Below, piece after piece: positions 22,193-34,195 of a stretch of 64,000 bases of DNA. The DNA comes from Riptortus pedestris (Eukaryota > Arthropoda > Insecta > Hemiptera > Alydidae). The translations under genes were made by a program, and so were the position numbers. Position 1 is the first letter of the stretch; every line of letters starts with the position of its first letter. The DNA lies in NCBI GenBank assembly GCA_019009955.1, contig CM032232.1, positions 71,241,501-71,305,500 on the forward strand, written 5' to 3'. The notes beneath the pieces are model-generated. The model searched no databases and was not told where the DNA came from. It worked only from the letters and a program-made list of their open reading frames with translations.

Positions 22193-22560
22193 GCCCTTCA
22201 CGCAGCGGATGAGTAAACTCAACAGATTTCCCAACAGCCGTTATGAGAATAGAGAAGTATATCGAAATCGATGAGTAGAAGTGGGTGTTTACTGAAGGCA
22301 GAAAACATGAAAGATGAACAACTCTTATTTATAGTTATGAAAAAACGAACAGAACAGCAGTTGTAGAACATTAATATTTTAACAAGATTTGTTCTATAGC
22401 ATTTTTTGATTCGACTCAGAATAACGAAGATGCTAAGAATTTGAGAATCACCCCCCCCCCTATTCTTAGTCCAGTTTCAGCCATTAACTAGCGTTGCATA
22501 ATGACCTTTAGCGTTGCATGAATCAGTTAAATATCGAGAATGCTATAGATCAAATTAGCA
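22193..22560 (+). mobile_element. Helentron-like copy in head-to-tail tandem
   Basis: The diverged 5' end (CCCTTCACGCAGCGGATGAG) begins 3 bases after the preceding copy's CTAA. The body reaches the C-run (about 22450-22459) and CCATTAACTAGCG, then degenerates. Confidence 0.65.
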
Positions 22561-22579
22561 TTTTCGAGTTAAGAACTTA

Positions 22580-22865
22580 AACTTTCAATTGTTGACGTCA
22601 TATTTGCACCGATTTCTTAAAGTAAAAGCTCAATTAAAACAATATTTGGTACGAAACCTTCGAACAAAGCGGTTCATGACATAATAGCCTTCTGTTAAGA
22701 TTTGAGTTGAGGAGGACTGGGGGCTAATGCTGAAAACTAAAAAAAATGCAAATATCATTGTTAATATTCATGATAGAGAAAATACTTACACTAAAACCTT
22801 ATATATCGAGTTTGGTAACTATCAAACAAAAATTGCGATCTCTAGAACAGTAACAGACCCCATAT
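22580..22865 (+). mobile_element. Helentron-like body fragment
   Basis: AACAATATTTGGTACGAAAC through ATCGAGTTTGGTAACTATC and AACAGTAACAGACC. It joins the mid-body directly to the pre-microsatellite core. Confidence 0.65.
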
Positions 22866-22975
22866 GTGTATTATTATTAAGAGGTATATGCCCATATGTA
22901 TATGATCTGGGACCTCTTCGTTTCCCTTAATCTATAAATGACATGATTACAACTACGTCATATAACATTTGGTTA

Positions 22976-23172
22976 TTCATAATCTCACTTGGTAAACATA
23001 GAGACGTAAGTTCGATTATCACCAGGGCAATTGGAAATTTATTTAGTGACGAACTCATTAAATAAAATCCTTGGTCCCACCCTGGCTAGAAACGAATGGT
23101 TACCTGTAGACAATCCGTCCCAATTAGCCGTAGTAGCAAAAAGTGAAAGTTAATAAATAATAATAATGATGT
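22976..23172 (+). mobile_element. SINE copy, 5'-truncated
   Basis: Contains AATCTCACTTGGTAAACAT, GTTCGATTATCACC (B-box-like), CCCACCCTGGCTAGAAA and the TTAATAAATAATAATAAT tail. Confidence 0.75.
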
Positions 23173-23189
23173 TTTCTTTTACACTTCTT

Positions 23190-23530
23190 AGAGTTTTACA
23201 TTATCTAGTGTTCTATACAATGTCTCGATCCGTCGTTCAATAAATATTTCGAATTTTCCACCTACTAACCACTCTCCCTCCCAATGATCCGATTTCAGTC
23301 ATTAATGAACTTGATCTTTAGTTTTACATACAACTTTTTAATATTGTTTGATAACTATCAAATAAAATTGCGATAGCTAGAGTGTTAACAGACACTTATG
23401 TCTATATTTTTGAACGGACCTCATTTTTGCCATTCCTCTGTAAGATCAATGGATAACTGAAGAAATTCTTCGAAAATCGCTTCATGAGTTCAACCACAAT
23501 AGCAGATTTCCCTCGTGTGAAATCTGTTAA
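23190..23530 (+). mobile_element. Helentron-like copy, 3' half
   Basis: Runs from the ACATTATCTAGTGTTCTATAC region to the 3' block and CTGTTAA end. The palindrome is degraded to TTTCCCTCGTGTGAAATC, and the microsatellite is only a few TATG units. Confidence 0.7.
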
Positions 23531-24660
23531 CACGATAATAGCATAAAGTAAAAGTTAATAAATAAACACTTTTCAAGCAGATTCATAGAAAAGAAATGGT
23601 TGGGAAATAGTACAAATTTGTTTTCTAATACCCCTCAGTACGGTCCCAAATAGCCGACAACCTACTTTATTTATTTTATTATACAAGTCATTGATAAAAT
23701 TTTAAAATGTATCTCATTTGTGTCTAATTATGTTAACGAGCTTCTTGTGCTCTGGCCTTAATTTAATGATTAAGAGTCTTTGAATACACAGAGCTATTTA
23801 TAAAAATTCGCACCTATATTTTTTCTGCACACCTGTAGCTATTATGCTACTCTCTTAGGGGCACTTCCTGTACACGGTGTTTTCCTTTGCAAAACGAGGT
23901 CAGTTCGTAAACCAGGTGTGCGAAACCCAAGGTTGAAATGGCAGATGCTTTTTGCACACGCATGACACACTTCTCGCTCGCCGTTTGTGGGAATGAAAAG
24001 AACAAAACCTGCAATTTAAAGCATCAATTTTTATAAGCTGTACCTTTTCCATCGGCACACATACGATATACGGCAATTGCATGATTCTAACTTATTTAGT
24101 TACAAAAGAACTGCTATTTAAACAAATTATAACTTTTTTTAGTACAAAAGTTTCAAGTTTTCAAAAACAAGACATAAGTGAAACTAAAGTTGAAGAAGTT
24201 ACAACTAAAAAGAAAAAAAGGCCAATTATTATTAATATGCCTTAGATACATGCCATATAAATAATATGGATGAAATTTGATCCATAGCTTATAATTTATC
24301 ACAAATATATGCATTAATGATGTATAAAAAGTTTCACAATGTCACTAAAGTACACTTAGGGCATTCCTCAATGAAATATTCATTCCTCGCGAATAGGAAA
24401 GGTTTATATTTCTTTCCAGTAAAATGATATTTACAAGAACAATTTCTCAAGTCATCTAAATGAGTCAAAGATATATATTAAAGACGTTGTGGTTAGTTTG
24501 ATGCTAATCTTCATTTATTTCGTTAGTTAAATCCCATTCTACGTAGAACCCAACATTTAACGTGTCTCATAATTTAAAAACAGAATACATTAGTTTTCAT
24601 CTACTGAAATTTAATAAAGGGAAAACATTTTAAATCAACCATCTTATTCTGTATCCAATA
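23531..24660. other. No recognisable gene
   Basis: About 1.1 kb. A 60-residue cysteine-containing minus-strand frame at 23900-24082 has no supporting splice or domain signal. 23640-23690 shares AACCTACTTTATTT with the complement of 26700-26715. Confidence 0.4.
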
Positions 24661-25575
24661 TTAGCAGATTTCCCTTAAGGGAAATCAGCTATTGATGTAC
24701 TCATGACGAAATTTTCAAAACTTTTCTTCAAATGATCATCGACCCTACATAGTAGATGTCGAAAATGAGGTCTGTTCAAAACTGTATATAAATATATATT
24801 TTTCTGTTACTGTTAATTTTTGTTTGATCGTTACCAAACTCGATATAAAGTCGTTTTATGTAAAAATAAAGATCAAGTTCGTTAACAACTGAAATCGAAC
24901 CGGTGGGAGAGGGAGGGGGGTTTAGAGGGGGAGAATTTTTAAAATTCTAAATATCTCAGTTACTATAAGTCAGATTGAAAAAAAGTATAAATCAAATCTT
25001 ATTGCATAGTAAATTTACTATAAATATTGTTATATACATTTATTCTCTATTTTGATTATTAACCGAGATATTTGCATTTTTCAGTTTTCAGCCTTCAGTA
25101 AACCCCTCTACTCGTGTTACATAAACAATACTCTGTTATATAATATACCACATTATTTTATGTTTAAATACCAAATATTGTTTTCCGAAGACCTTTATTA
25201 TACGAGATAGATGCAAATATGTTCGTGTGATCCCCCCCCCCGCCTTAAATTCAGTACTAAAATTTGATTGATTGGGATAAACATTGTTCTGGTTCATTAT
25301 AAATTACAGACTAGATATAGTGCGTAGTTTTCAATAAAATGAATGTTATCTTCTGATTTATTTCAGTTATTGTTTTTCTTTCCGGTGAGCCGTTGGTAGA
25401 CCTTTTTATATTTGAGACGCTTCCCGCCGAAAAGGGAGGGGAAAGATTTCTTATTAACGTTTGAATTTATTCACTTAATATTCTTGGTGGTGCTGTGTTA
25501 GCAGTATGTTGGTTTCTATATTATTAATCTTCACGAGGAAATCTGCTTAGTTTACGCAGCCCCTGCGTGACGGAC
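24661..25575 (-). mobile_element. Helentron-like copy, long subfamily, full length
   Basis: Complete on the minus strand from GTCCGTCACGCAGGGGCTGC (with G-to-C drift at the start) to the perfect palindrome and TAATA at 24661. The body includes TTTTATTGAAAACTACGCAC, the G-run after CTTAAGG (complement) and ACGAGATAGATGCAAATATG. The microsatellite has been reduced to TATATAAATATATA. Confidence 0.9.
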
Positions 25576-25594
25576 GTTTTTTATAAGTTTTTCA

Positions 25595-25850
25595 TAATTT
25601 TATGGTAAGGATTATAAATAAAAAATATTTTTCCGCCCACACTTTATTTATATTCCCTACATGTTTCGTGGCTTAAATACAACCTCTTCAGAGGCCACCC
25701 TTTTCAAAAAGTAATAACATTAATTTTAAAAAAACCCAATGATAATTCTTTGCTAGATACAGCATTAATAATAGCCTACTTATTTGATATATTCATTAAA
25801 TTTAATTACAGACTGCTACTTACATTTCTGAGTGCTCGTTGCGACTGTCC
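25595..25850 (-). repeat. Left arm of imperfect inverted repeat
   Basis: Pairs with 25960-26205. Shared blocks include GTTTCGTGGCTTAAAT, CCCAATGATAATTCTTT and CTAGATACA. Read on the minus strand it carries CTGAAGAGG and CCACGAAAC, then AATAAAG, which resembles a retroelement 3' region with a hammerhead-like core. Confidence 0.75.
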
Positions 25851-25959
25851 CTTCCTGTCACTGGAGAGGTCGTTGATGTTGAGATTCCCGAAGTAGGCTA
25901 AATTAGCTGACTACAGATTGTTTATATGTCATCCCCGAATTCGATTAGTTAGCTGACTA

Positions 25960-26205
25960 ATTAAGAGGGAACGAGCGCTTCTGAAATGTAAGTTAATAAA
26001 TATATCATATAAGTAGGCTCTTATTAATTATGTATCTAGGAAAGAATTATCATTGGGGTTTTTTGTTTTTTAAATCAATGTTATTATTTTTTGAAGAGGT
26101 GCATTTAAGCCACGAAACACTTAGGGCATTATGAATAAAGTTTGCAGTTTGCTCCAAAAAAATGTTTTTTATTGGTGACCCTTGCCATAAAACTATGAAG
26201 AACAT
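25960..26205 (+). repeat. Right arm of imperfect inverted repeat
   Basis: Reverse-oriented partner of the left arm, separated by about 110 bases. Contains TTGAAGAGGTGC, CCACGAAACAC and AATAAAGTTT. A single-arm relative lies at 8835-8960. Confidence 0.75.
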
Positions 26206-27284
26206 ATAGAAATATTGGGTCCAGAATAAAAAGATTGATTTAAAATATTTTACACAACACACACAAACCGGTACTTGTTGCGACCTATGGCAGAAGACTA
26301 CCCACTACTCGCCCCTCTTTTCAGCAGTCTAATATGATAGTAATAGTTTTGTAATTTATATATTTAAATATTTCAAAATTATTTTTTTTTATTTGGTTTG
26401 TGCTCCACATCGATGGTAATTGGCAAGTTCTCTGTTTAGGGGTAGTTAGAATAGTATATGTATTCCTTCATGTACTTAACTTTGCTGTGCTTTATTTTTA
26501 TATTATAGAAAATATTCTTTAAATATCTTATTGTTTCTCACAACCGTGGTTTGTTTAAATGAGTCTAATAAAAGTTATCCCTTTTAAATCTTTTTAAGTA
26601 TGCTGTAGACCTATTCTATCTTATACTATATGTTTTTGTAAATGTTTATATGTATTTTTATGTATGTTTATTATATATTTCTGTATATGTTTATATTCCA
26701 AAATAAAGTAGGTTGTTTCCATCATTCACTTCAACAATTCATCTGGGGAATTTGGGTGGCGAGTAGGAAGTGGATGAACATTTTCTTAAACGTTATCAAA
26801 TAGTTTTGCATCTGAAAAAAATATGAATGTACTCCTTGGAATTTCCAAATCGATTCTAAGATTAATAGATTTATATTATAGGAACCGACAAGGCACTACT
26901 AATTTCTTTAAAAACCATTTATTTGGCCCAAGCTATCGACTTACTATCCTTTAGATTAATCTGAAAGCTCTGTTATTTCGTTATTAATGAAGAATCGTTG
27001 GTTCGTTAATCTTTGGGCGGGAGTCGAGCTTGCCCCTGATAAACTTTAGCAATTAACCAAGAAGGAAGCTAACTGCTCCTAAAAAGTTACTCAGACTCTC
27101 CCCCAACGGCTCTAATCAATATTTCATGAAAAAGGGACACCGTCTTTATTCTGCTAAATGGATATTGTCATCCAATTTGATTATGAGTACCGAGATTGAG
27201 TATCGTTTTACTGTTCAGTGAGATTAAAAATCACTTATAGAAACCACATGGCTTCTTTGAATTTCTATTAAATTAAATCGTTGG
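26206..27284. other. No recognisable gene
   Basis: AT-rich DNA with no clear family match. Confidence 0.4.
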
Positions 27285-27366
27285 TTACGCTTATAATAAT
27301 TCTGAGTTAATGGGTCAAAATTCTTGATAATCACATATATTCGACTCAGTTATTGAATAGAAGAGG
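27285..27366 (-). repeat. Fragment of the 55.6-57.8 kb tandem-repeat unit
   Basis: The complement reads CAATAACTGAGTCGAATATA and GATTATCAAGAATTTTGACC, matching the unit repeated at 55.6-57.8 kb. A SINE follows immediately, as in the first unit there. Confidence 0.7.
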
Positions 27367-27577
27367 GGGCTCAGGTTAGCCATGTGAGTTAAAGCGTTCA
27401 AATTAATCTCACATGGTAAACATAGAGTGGTGAGTTCGAGGGGACAAATAGGAATAGGAATTTATCTAGTGACGAACTCATTAAATAAAATCCTTAGTCC
27501 TGCCCTGGCTAGAAAAGGGTGGTAACCTGTAGATAACCCTACCCATAGTTGCATAAAGTTGACTTTAATAAACAAAT
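27367..27577 (+). mobile_element. SINE copy
   Basis: GGGGCTCAGGTTAGCCATGT start, the AATCTCACATGGTAAACAT segment, B-box region partly lost (GAGTTCGAGGGG), TGGCTAGAAAAGGGTGG, and the TTTAATAAACAAATAAAT tail. Confidence 0.8.
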
Positions 27578-27829
27578 AAATATTAAATTCAATATACAGA
27601 GTTTCACGATGCACTTCATTTCATAGTTATTTATATACGATATCTTCGTTTCAATGAATTTGGACCATAATTTATAAATCTCTTTTTACAAACAAAAAAG
27701 GTTCAATTAAATTTTCTTGAATCTTCAACAGGTAGTAGACATTTTCAATTTCTTATTTTCGCCTCCCCAGCTTCCCCTCTCTCATCTGTTGATTTTCATC
27801 TAAAAGAGAGACGCACAACTATTTATTTG

Positions 27830-27990
27830 TTGAGTTATTTGTACTTCTTTGTTTTCAGCCCTCAGTGACTCCCCTCCCCCACAATTTTGTCATTCATCGG
27901 CTATTTACATAGAAAGAGAATGAAATGACAAGTGTGTTATTACAGCATGTAAGAAATCTGCTTATTTTAGGCTCCTCCTAAATGACTTTT
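27830..27990 (-). mobile_element. Helentron-like 5'-side fragment, strongly diverged
   Basis: TTTTCAGCCCTCAGTGACTC, then AAGAAATCTGCTTATTTTAGG and CTCCTAAATGACTTTTTTT resemble the complement of the family 5' end. Confidence 0.5.
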
Positions 27991-29104
27991 TTTGAGTTAT
28001 GCGAGATATGTACAGTCGTCACGCCAAAACTATTTAAAAAGTTTTCAGGGTAGATTAAAACGAAGAATTCGGTTGAAATCTTCAAGCCAAAATATTCTGC
28101 GATTAAAATACTTGCTTTCAATCGTACAAGGAAGTAAAATGTACGAACAGTTCATAACTCCCGTTAGCGAAATCGCTCCTAAAACATAATACTTTAATTT
28201 GTTCAAAAGAACCTTAACGTGATAAAGAAAAATTAAGTTCTTTATAAATGTAGTCTAACATTGGCTATCTCTTAAACACAGAATATTTCTTACGTCATGC
28301 GAATTCACGAAGCAGCAGAGCCTTCCCAGACGAAGACATTCGTATAAACAGACTTTTAGACATAATGAAATATTTTGTATCATTGTTTGAAATTATTTCA
28401 CAGGAAAAATCAACTTTTAACTATAGCTTAGTTAAACAAAAAGCTCATTTGTAGTAGAATGTTTTCCAACAGTGTTCTAACGTGGATACTAATAAGATAT
28501 CTTTGTATCCACGTCTACTTCTTACTGAAGGCTGAAACCCCAAAATTGGAAATCTTAACTTAAACGCAGGGGCTCTATCACGTCATGTGAAGTAAAATGT
28601 CTAAAAATGTCACTGATTGTTTCTGAAACAATAGTATATTTATGGATATGCTGTAATATTAATAGTCGTCTGAAATAAGAAACTATTGTTATCGCTGAAA
28701 TATAAGGGTCGGAAGGAAATGATAAAATATGTTTATAATTATCTCCATTGAGATAAAGCGAGTGGGATATGAAGAGGGTTATGCAAATATCGCCTGATGA
28801 ATTAATATGGCAGGAAGTAGCCTTGGCCTTCGTGAAGCCATATTTGCATAATCTAATAAACAGAAATAAGTATTTTGTCTCCCTTATCATTCTTATGGGC
28901 TTAAACACATTAAATGAAACCTTCAAAATTAAAAATAGTCTGAAATTACTTTCTTCATTTAACTGATTAATTTTGTTTTTAATTAAAATATTCTAGCACG
29001 AAAGCGAAAGTGCAATTCCATCCCACATTTATGGGATTAGATGGGAAACACATATGGTGTGGATATTACACACCCATTCCTCCAAAACCCATATAACCTC
29101 CCTT
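27991..29104. other. No recognisable gene
   Basis: A 123-residue minus-strand frame (28555-28926) and a 65-residue plus-strand frame (27992-28189) have no domain, splice context or composition shift. Confidence 0.4.
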
Positions 29105-29197
29105 AATGAGGCTAATCTTAAATTTTACATGGAACATTTAAATATCGAGTTTTGAAAGGCCCGAACCAAATTGCGGGCATCAGGGCGTTACCAAATA
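29105..29197 (+). mobile_element. Helentron-like core fragment
   Basis: Diverged ATTTAAATATCGAGTTTTG to CAGGGCGTTACCAAATAA. It ends where the microsatellite would begin, 6 bases before the next copy. Confidence 0.5.
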
Positions 29198-29203
29198 AAT
29201 GAA

Positions 29204-29753
29204 GTCCGTCACGCAGGGGCTGCGTACACTAAGCAGATTTCCCACGTGAAGTTTTACAGTAGAGAAATCTGCCTAATAACAACTGAAGTAGTAAGAAACC
29301 TCTAAACCTAAAGCATTATTTAGGGCGTAATAACCCAGTAGTTTCTAGCCTCAAAAAACAGTTAACCTAACCTCTAAACCTATTCACGAGGGACGAATAG
29401 TTATGGAAACGGCCGCCAGATCTCTCGGCGGAAAGTCAGAACATAGCCTACTGGCGACCACACGCAGAATACAAATGCAAATATCTCGGTTAATATTCAG
29501 GATACAGAAAAAATGTATAGAACAATATTTATAGTAAATTTAATTTGCAATAAGATTTATTTTAGACAATGTTTCGATCCGACGCATAATAACGGAGATA
29601 TTTTGAATTTTCGAAATTACTTCCCTCTAAACCCCCCTCCAACTGGTCCGATTTCAGCCATTAACGAACTTGATCTTCCTTTTTACATAAAACAATTAAA
29701 TTCCGAGTTTGGTAACGATCAAACAAAAATTACGACCGCTAGAGCGTTAACAG

Positions 29754-29809
<56 letters not shown>

Positions 29810-29929
29810 GAACGGACCTCATTTTCGTCATCTCCTGGGTAGGATCGATGGAAATTTGAAGAAATTTTTCGAAACTCGCATCATGAGTACGACCTCAATA
29901 GCTGATTTCCCTTAAGGGAAATCTGCTAA
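29204..29929 (+). mobile_element. Helentron-like copy, short subfamily, full length
   Basis: Complete element with intact ends, perfect palindrome and a (TA)n tract at 29757-29804. Between the 5' stem and the ACGAGGGACGAATAG segment it has an extra block of about 75 bases containing a local duplication (CCTCTAAACCTA twice). Confidence 0.9.
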
Positions 29930-30775
29930 AATGTGTATGAATGTATTCGCCACAGACCATATTTTCATCTCCTAGGCATGTGTAGGAAAATAAATCTCAC
30001 TCATCTTCCTTTAAGGAAAATTTTCTAAAACGTTTGCCAGATGTGTACATTTTTAGACTGTGTATAGGGGTTGAATAAGGAAAATGTTAAAACACGGAAT
30101 TCATGTTTAACAAATTTTTAGTCTGAGAGTTTTCTACTATGCATCCCCTTGGAATCTTATATAATTTGAATATACATTTGGGAATTGCATATATTTAATT
30201 AGGTTTATGTGAGAATGCTACTCATAACAAATCGCACTTTTGGGAAGGGTAGATTGGAAATATTTTTTCTTCATTCTAGAACTTCATCAATGTTCTTTAT
30301 CAGAAAATCATACAGATTAGATGAGTGAAAATATATTTTCTCCCGTGCTTAAATTCTCTAGCTACCATGCCACTAACAGGAGCGTTACATCGTACGAAAT
30401 TAATATCTGCCTCAATTTTAACAATAATTTCATTGTTGAATTTCTTCTACATAAAAATAAATAAGTAAGACTTCCTCCCAATACTCTGGTTTAGGAAAAT
30501 ATTCTTTTATTAATACTTAGTTCACAACATTTCCATGAACTCTAACGGATGTGTACCTGCAAATTAGGGGGTAGTTGGAAAAATTATTTATTTAACATTT
30601 AAGTAACTCCTCACAACTCTTCCCCAGATCACTTTGAAGCAGTAGAGTTCAGTCTTGCAGCCGAGGTCGAGTCCAACTTAAACCGAAATTGTATATATTA
30701 TACCTATTTATCTATTGCTATACATCTAACTTTGGTGCATGGTCTCCCCAAAACCCAAAGTTATACCAAGCATAG

Positions 30776-30785
<10 letters not shown>
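29930..30785. other. No recognisable gene
   Basis: AT-rich, apparently unique. Confidence 0.4.

Positions 30786-30853
<68 letters not shown>
30786..30853. repeat. (TA)n then (AG)n compound microsatellite
   Basis: Lies outside any recognised Helentron-like copy. The tract order (TA then AG) is the same as at 1072-1173. Confidence 0.95.
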
Positions 30854-30856
<3 letters not shown>

Positions 30857-31490
30857 TAAAATTGATAAAGGAGAATCGTCTTAATTACTGTGAAAAAGAA
30901 CCGAGAAACATGTTATAAAGTAGATAATAGGGAAAATAATCTCTAGCAAACCATGTCATCAATAGCAATCAAAGTCTTATTGTAATTTTAGAATATTAGA
31001 AAGAGAAAAGACTATGAACAAGGGAGAAAAAAGAAGAATATGCACATTATGAAGAATAGAAAATGGTTGCCAATAAAAAAATAAAAAAAAACCTGTAATT
31101 AAATATCTGAGATATGTATTTACTGACATTCTAAAAAATGCATAAAATAATTTACTATTTTATTCTTTTATGTGAGGTAATGATTTCGTTTAGTAACCAT
31201 TGTTCAATCTGGAGGTGTCTAATGAAATAAGAATAAAAATAATGAAGTGATCGACAGAAAATTAACGCAACGTAGAAAGACGAATGCACTCGCGCCCCGG
31301 ATCAAATCAATGTTAAATTTCAATTTTGGAGAACGTATGACGGAAACTTTCGGATCTACTGATAGAATTCCAATTGTTAAGTGACCAATATCTGAAGGGT
31401 TGTAATAGTTTCACTCTTAGCAATATATCATCATAAGTCATGCCGGTCATAGAATTAGACTGCACTTTTCAGTGATAATCGATGTTTTTG
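30854..31490. other. No recognisable gene
   Basis: Purine-rich then mixed DNA without a supported gene. Confidence 0.4.
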
Positions 31491-32105
31491 ACAGGTTTCC
31501 CTTAAGGGAAATCAGCTATTGAGGTACTCATGACGCGAGTTTCGAAAAATTTCTTCAAATGTCCATCGATCGTACCCAGAAGATGATGAAAAGGAGGTCC
31601 GTTCAAAATTATATATATATAGATAGATAGACAGATATGTATATTTGTCTGTTAACTCTCTAGCGGTAGCAATTTTTGCTTGCTCGTTACTAAACTCGAT
31701 ATTTAAACGTTTTATGTAAAAATAAAGATCAAGTTCGTTTATGGTTGAAATCGGATTAGTGGGGGGGGAGGTTTAAAGGGGGAATTTCGAAAATTGAAAA
31801 AAAATCTCTGTAACTATACGCCCGATCCAAATATTGTATAGAACCAATCTTATTTCAAATTAAATTTACTATTAATATTTGTATATGCATTTATTCTGTA
31901 TCTTGAATATTAACCAAGGTATTTCCATTTTTATTGTGTGTGCACGTAACGGGCGAGATGAGATCGGCTAACTTCGGTTCTAGTCTTGGGTTTCCGGCAA
32001 AAGCTAGTTCGGCCTTTTTCATAACTGTCCGGCTCTCGTGAAATTTCTCTATTGTAAAACTTCACGTGGGAAATCTGCTTAGTTTCCACAGCCCCTGCGT
32101 GACGG
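31491..32105 (-). mobile_element. Helentron-like copy, both ends present
   Basis: Perfect CCCTTAAGGGAAATCAGC near 31499-31516. The internal microsatellite is short TA plus (GATA)n at 31607-31640, unlike the long TA of relatives. The 5' end CAGCCCCTGCGTGACGGA is at 32088-32105. Confidence 0.85.
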
Positions 32106-32856
32106 AATTTTGTTGACTCTCTGGAGTACCGATTGTAAGCAGCTGATTTGACTTGACTTATTGCTTTTAGCTAGCCCAGATTGTATAAAGTGCCCTTGAT
32201 GAGGTGTCATCTGGACGCGAAACTAGTTGGGCCAGTAAAGTAATTTTATTTATCTTGACCTTCCTTCATATACTCTGTTAAGCGAATTTATTCAGGTTAT
32301 GATTTTACCATTGCTCTTTTAGTTTTTTCTGAAGCGTCCAATATATAAGGATGATAAATTTGTCACCTGCCATGAAGTTTATGCCTAATGCTTCATACTG
32401 TATGACCTCTTACGAATGAGGAAGAGACATAAGCTCTCATTAGTTTCGAACAGCCTTCAAGGTTTTCAGATAAGCTGAATTACTTCGTTTCCGAGCTGAG
32501 CTGGTAAACAAGTAAAGAAAATGAATACGATACGGTTATTCCTTGCTGATAAAACAGTCGCAAACATCCCTATATATATACTAATCAGTCGAAAGATAAC
32601 GTGGGTCTCTCATGCATGTAGTTTCTTGCAGATAAAACCAGTAATATGAAGCCCACGTTGTTATTTATGATTGTAAATGTACATCTAATTAATAGTACTC
32701 TTGAAAATGATTAATTATTATTAATTGCAACAGACCAAGGTTCAATGTGTGGTGGGATAAACGAAAACTCGGTTTGGAAATATTTATTTAAAGACGTAAT
32801 ATTTATTAAACTCCACTTTCCATACGGTCAAAGCTGATAACCTTATCAGAAAGAAG
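32106..32856. other. Gene-free stretch with hammerhead-like core
   Basis: At 32195-32224, TTGATGAG, a stem GTGTC/GACGC with a 5-base loop, and GAAAC follow each other in hammerhead order, although the first core base is T instead of C. The surroundings resemble a retroelement 3' region. Confidence 0.45.
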
Positions 32857-33245
32857 ACCTGCACTCAGGGGCTGCGTAAACTAAGCAGATTTCCTACTTG
32901 AGGGTTTACAATAGATAGATCTACATACTGGTAAACCCACCGTCAATATTAAGTGAATTAATACAAACGGTAATGAGAAATCTTTCAGTTACAAGTTAAT
33001 AACTCTACAACGGAATGCATCTGAATTGTAAACAAACAGGCCAGCCAAACTGAATTCTAGACCGGAAGGAAAACCACTAATGAAATATATCTGAATCTAA
33101 CACATTTATTTTATTGAAAACTATTTACTATAGCTAATGCTGTAATATATAATGAATGGGGGTCAACAGAACGTATTTGCATATATCTCAAAACGTAAAA
33201 GTTGCCACCGCTGCAGTGTCATCTCTCAAATAGAGCATTGTCAGG

Positions 33246-33313
<68 letters not shown>

Positions 33314-33435
33314 TTAACGAACCTCATTTTTGACATCTCCTGGATAAGATCGATGGACATTTGAAGAACCTTTTCGTACCTAAATGCCATGATTTCGACC
33401 TGAATACCTGATTTCCCTTAACGAAAATCTGCTAA
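32857..33435 (+). mobile_element. Helentron-like copy with internal deletion
   Basis: The 5' end CTCAGGGGCTGCGTAAACTA and long-subfamily body stop near TAATGAATGGGGGTCAAC and restart just before a 58-base (TA)n tract (33249-33306). The 3' end (AACGAAAATCTGCTAA) is eroded. Confidence 0.85.
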
Positions 33436-33446
33436 AAGAAAGAAAA

Positions 33447-33949
33447 GTCAAGCTGCGAACTTGCTTAACGAAGTAGATTTCCCACATGTCAATATGACAC
33501 ACTAATAATATCATCTCACAATATAGTTTTTCTATTTTTTCAAAAAAAAAAAAAAAATCCGTTGATGAAACGGTTAAATACCGAGCATGGTACACATCAG
33601 ATAAATATTTCCGAGTTAAGAATTTAAAATCTGAGTTCATGACCCCATTACTCAAGTATTAGTATATAGCCCATCTAGTAAAGATCTATTGAAAACAATA
33701 TTTGGTATTTAAGCTTAAAATAACAGGTTTCGCCCATTGGTAGTATGCGGCGACTAAATGTGTGGGTTTACTAAAGTTTATAAATTAAAGAATGCAAAAA
33801 TCTCAGTTAACAGACAAATATATAATTATGAACGGACCACATTTTCGCCATCTCCTGGGTAGGTTCGATGGATATTTGAAGAAAATTTTCGAAAATCACG
33901 TCATGAGTACGACCTCAATAGCTGATTTCCATCAAGGGAAATCTGCTAA
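33447..33949 (+). mobile_element. Helentron-like copy, tandem to the previous one
   Basis: Starts GTCAAGCTGCGAAC 11 bases after the previous CTAA and ends with CATCAAGGGAAATCTGCTAA. The central body is partly lost; no long microsatellite remains (ACAAATATATAATTATG). Confidence 0.75.
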
Positions 33950-34069
33950 AAGTATCTTCGCGTACACATTACTTTATATTCTTTAGTAAGCAGTTGGGTT
34001 TATATTTTTTTCCTTTTTTCAGTGTGATTCTGCGAAGTCCCCTTGCTAGCGTAAGCTAGTTTGTAACAA

Positions 34070-34195
34070 GATTGGTTCTACTCAAGTTTTCATCAGAAGC
34101 AATGCAAAGGATATATCTCAAATTTGCGATTTTCTAGCCCTCTTACCCCCCCCCTCCCTCTTCTTTTTCAGCATTTAACGAACTTGATCATTAAT
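34070..34195 (+). mobile_element. Helentron-like body fragment
   Basis: AACAAGATTGGTTCTACTCA, a C-rich run near 34146-34154 and CATTTAACGAACTTGATC. Confidence 0.6.

Noticed and set aside
28555..28926. 123-residue minus-strand frame
   Set aside because: No recognisable domain, no composition shift, no splice context; length is within chance for AT-poor stop placement over 64 kb.
29335..29350. TTAACCTAACCT as arthropod-type telomeric repeat
   Set aside because: Barely two units, inside a transposon; not a telomeric array.
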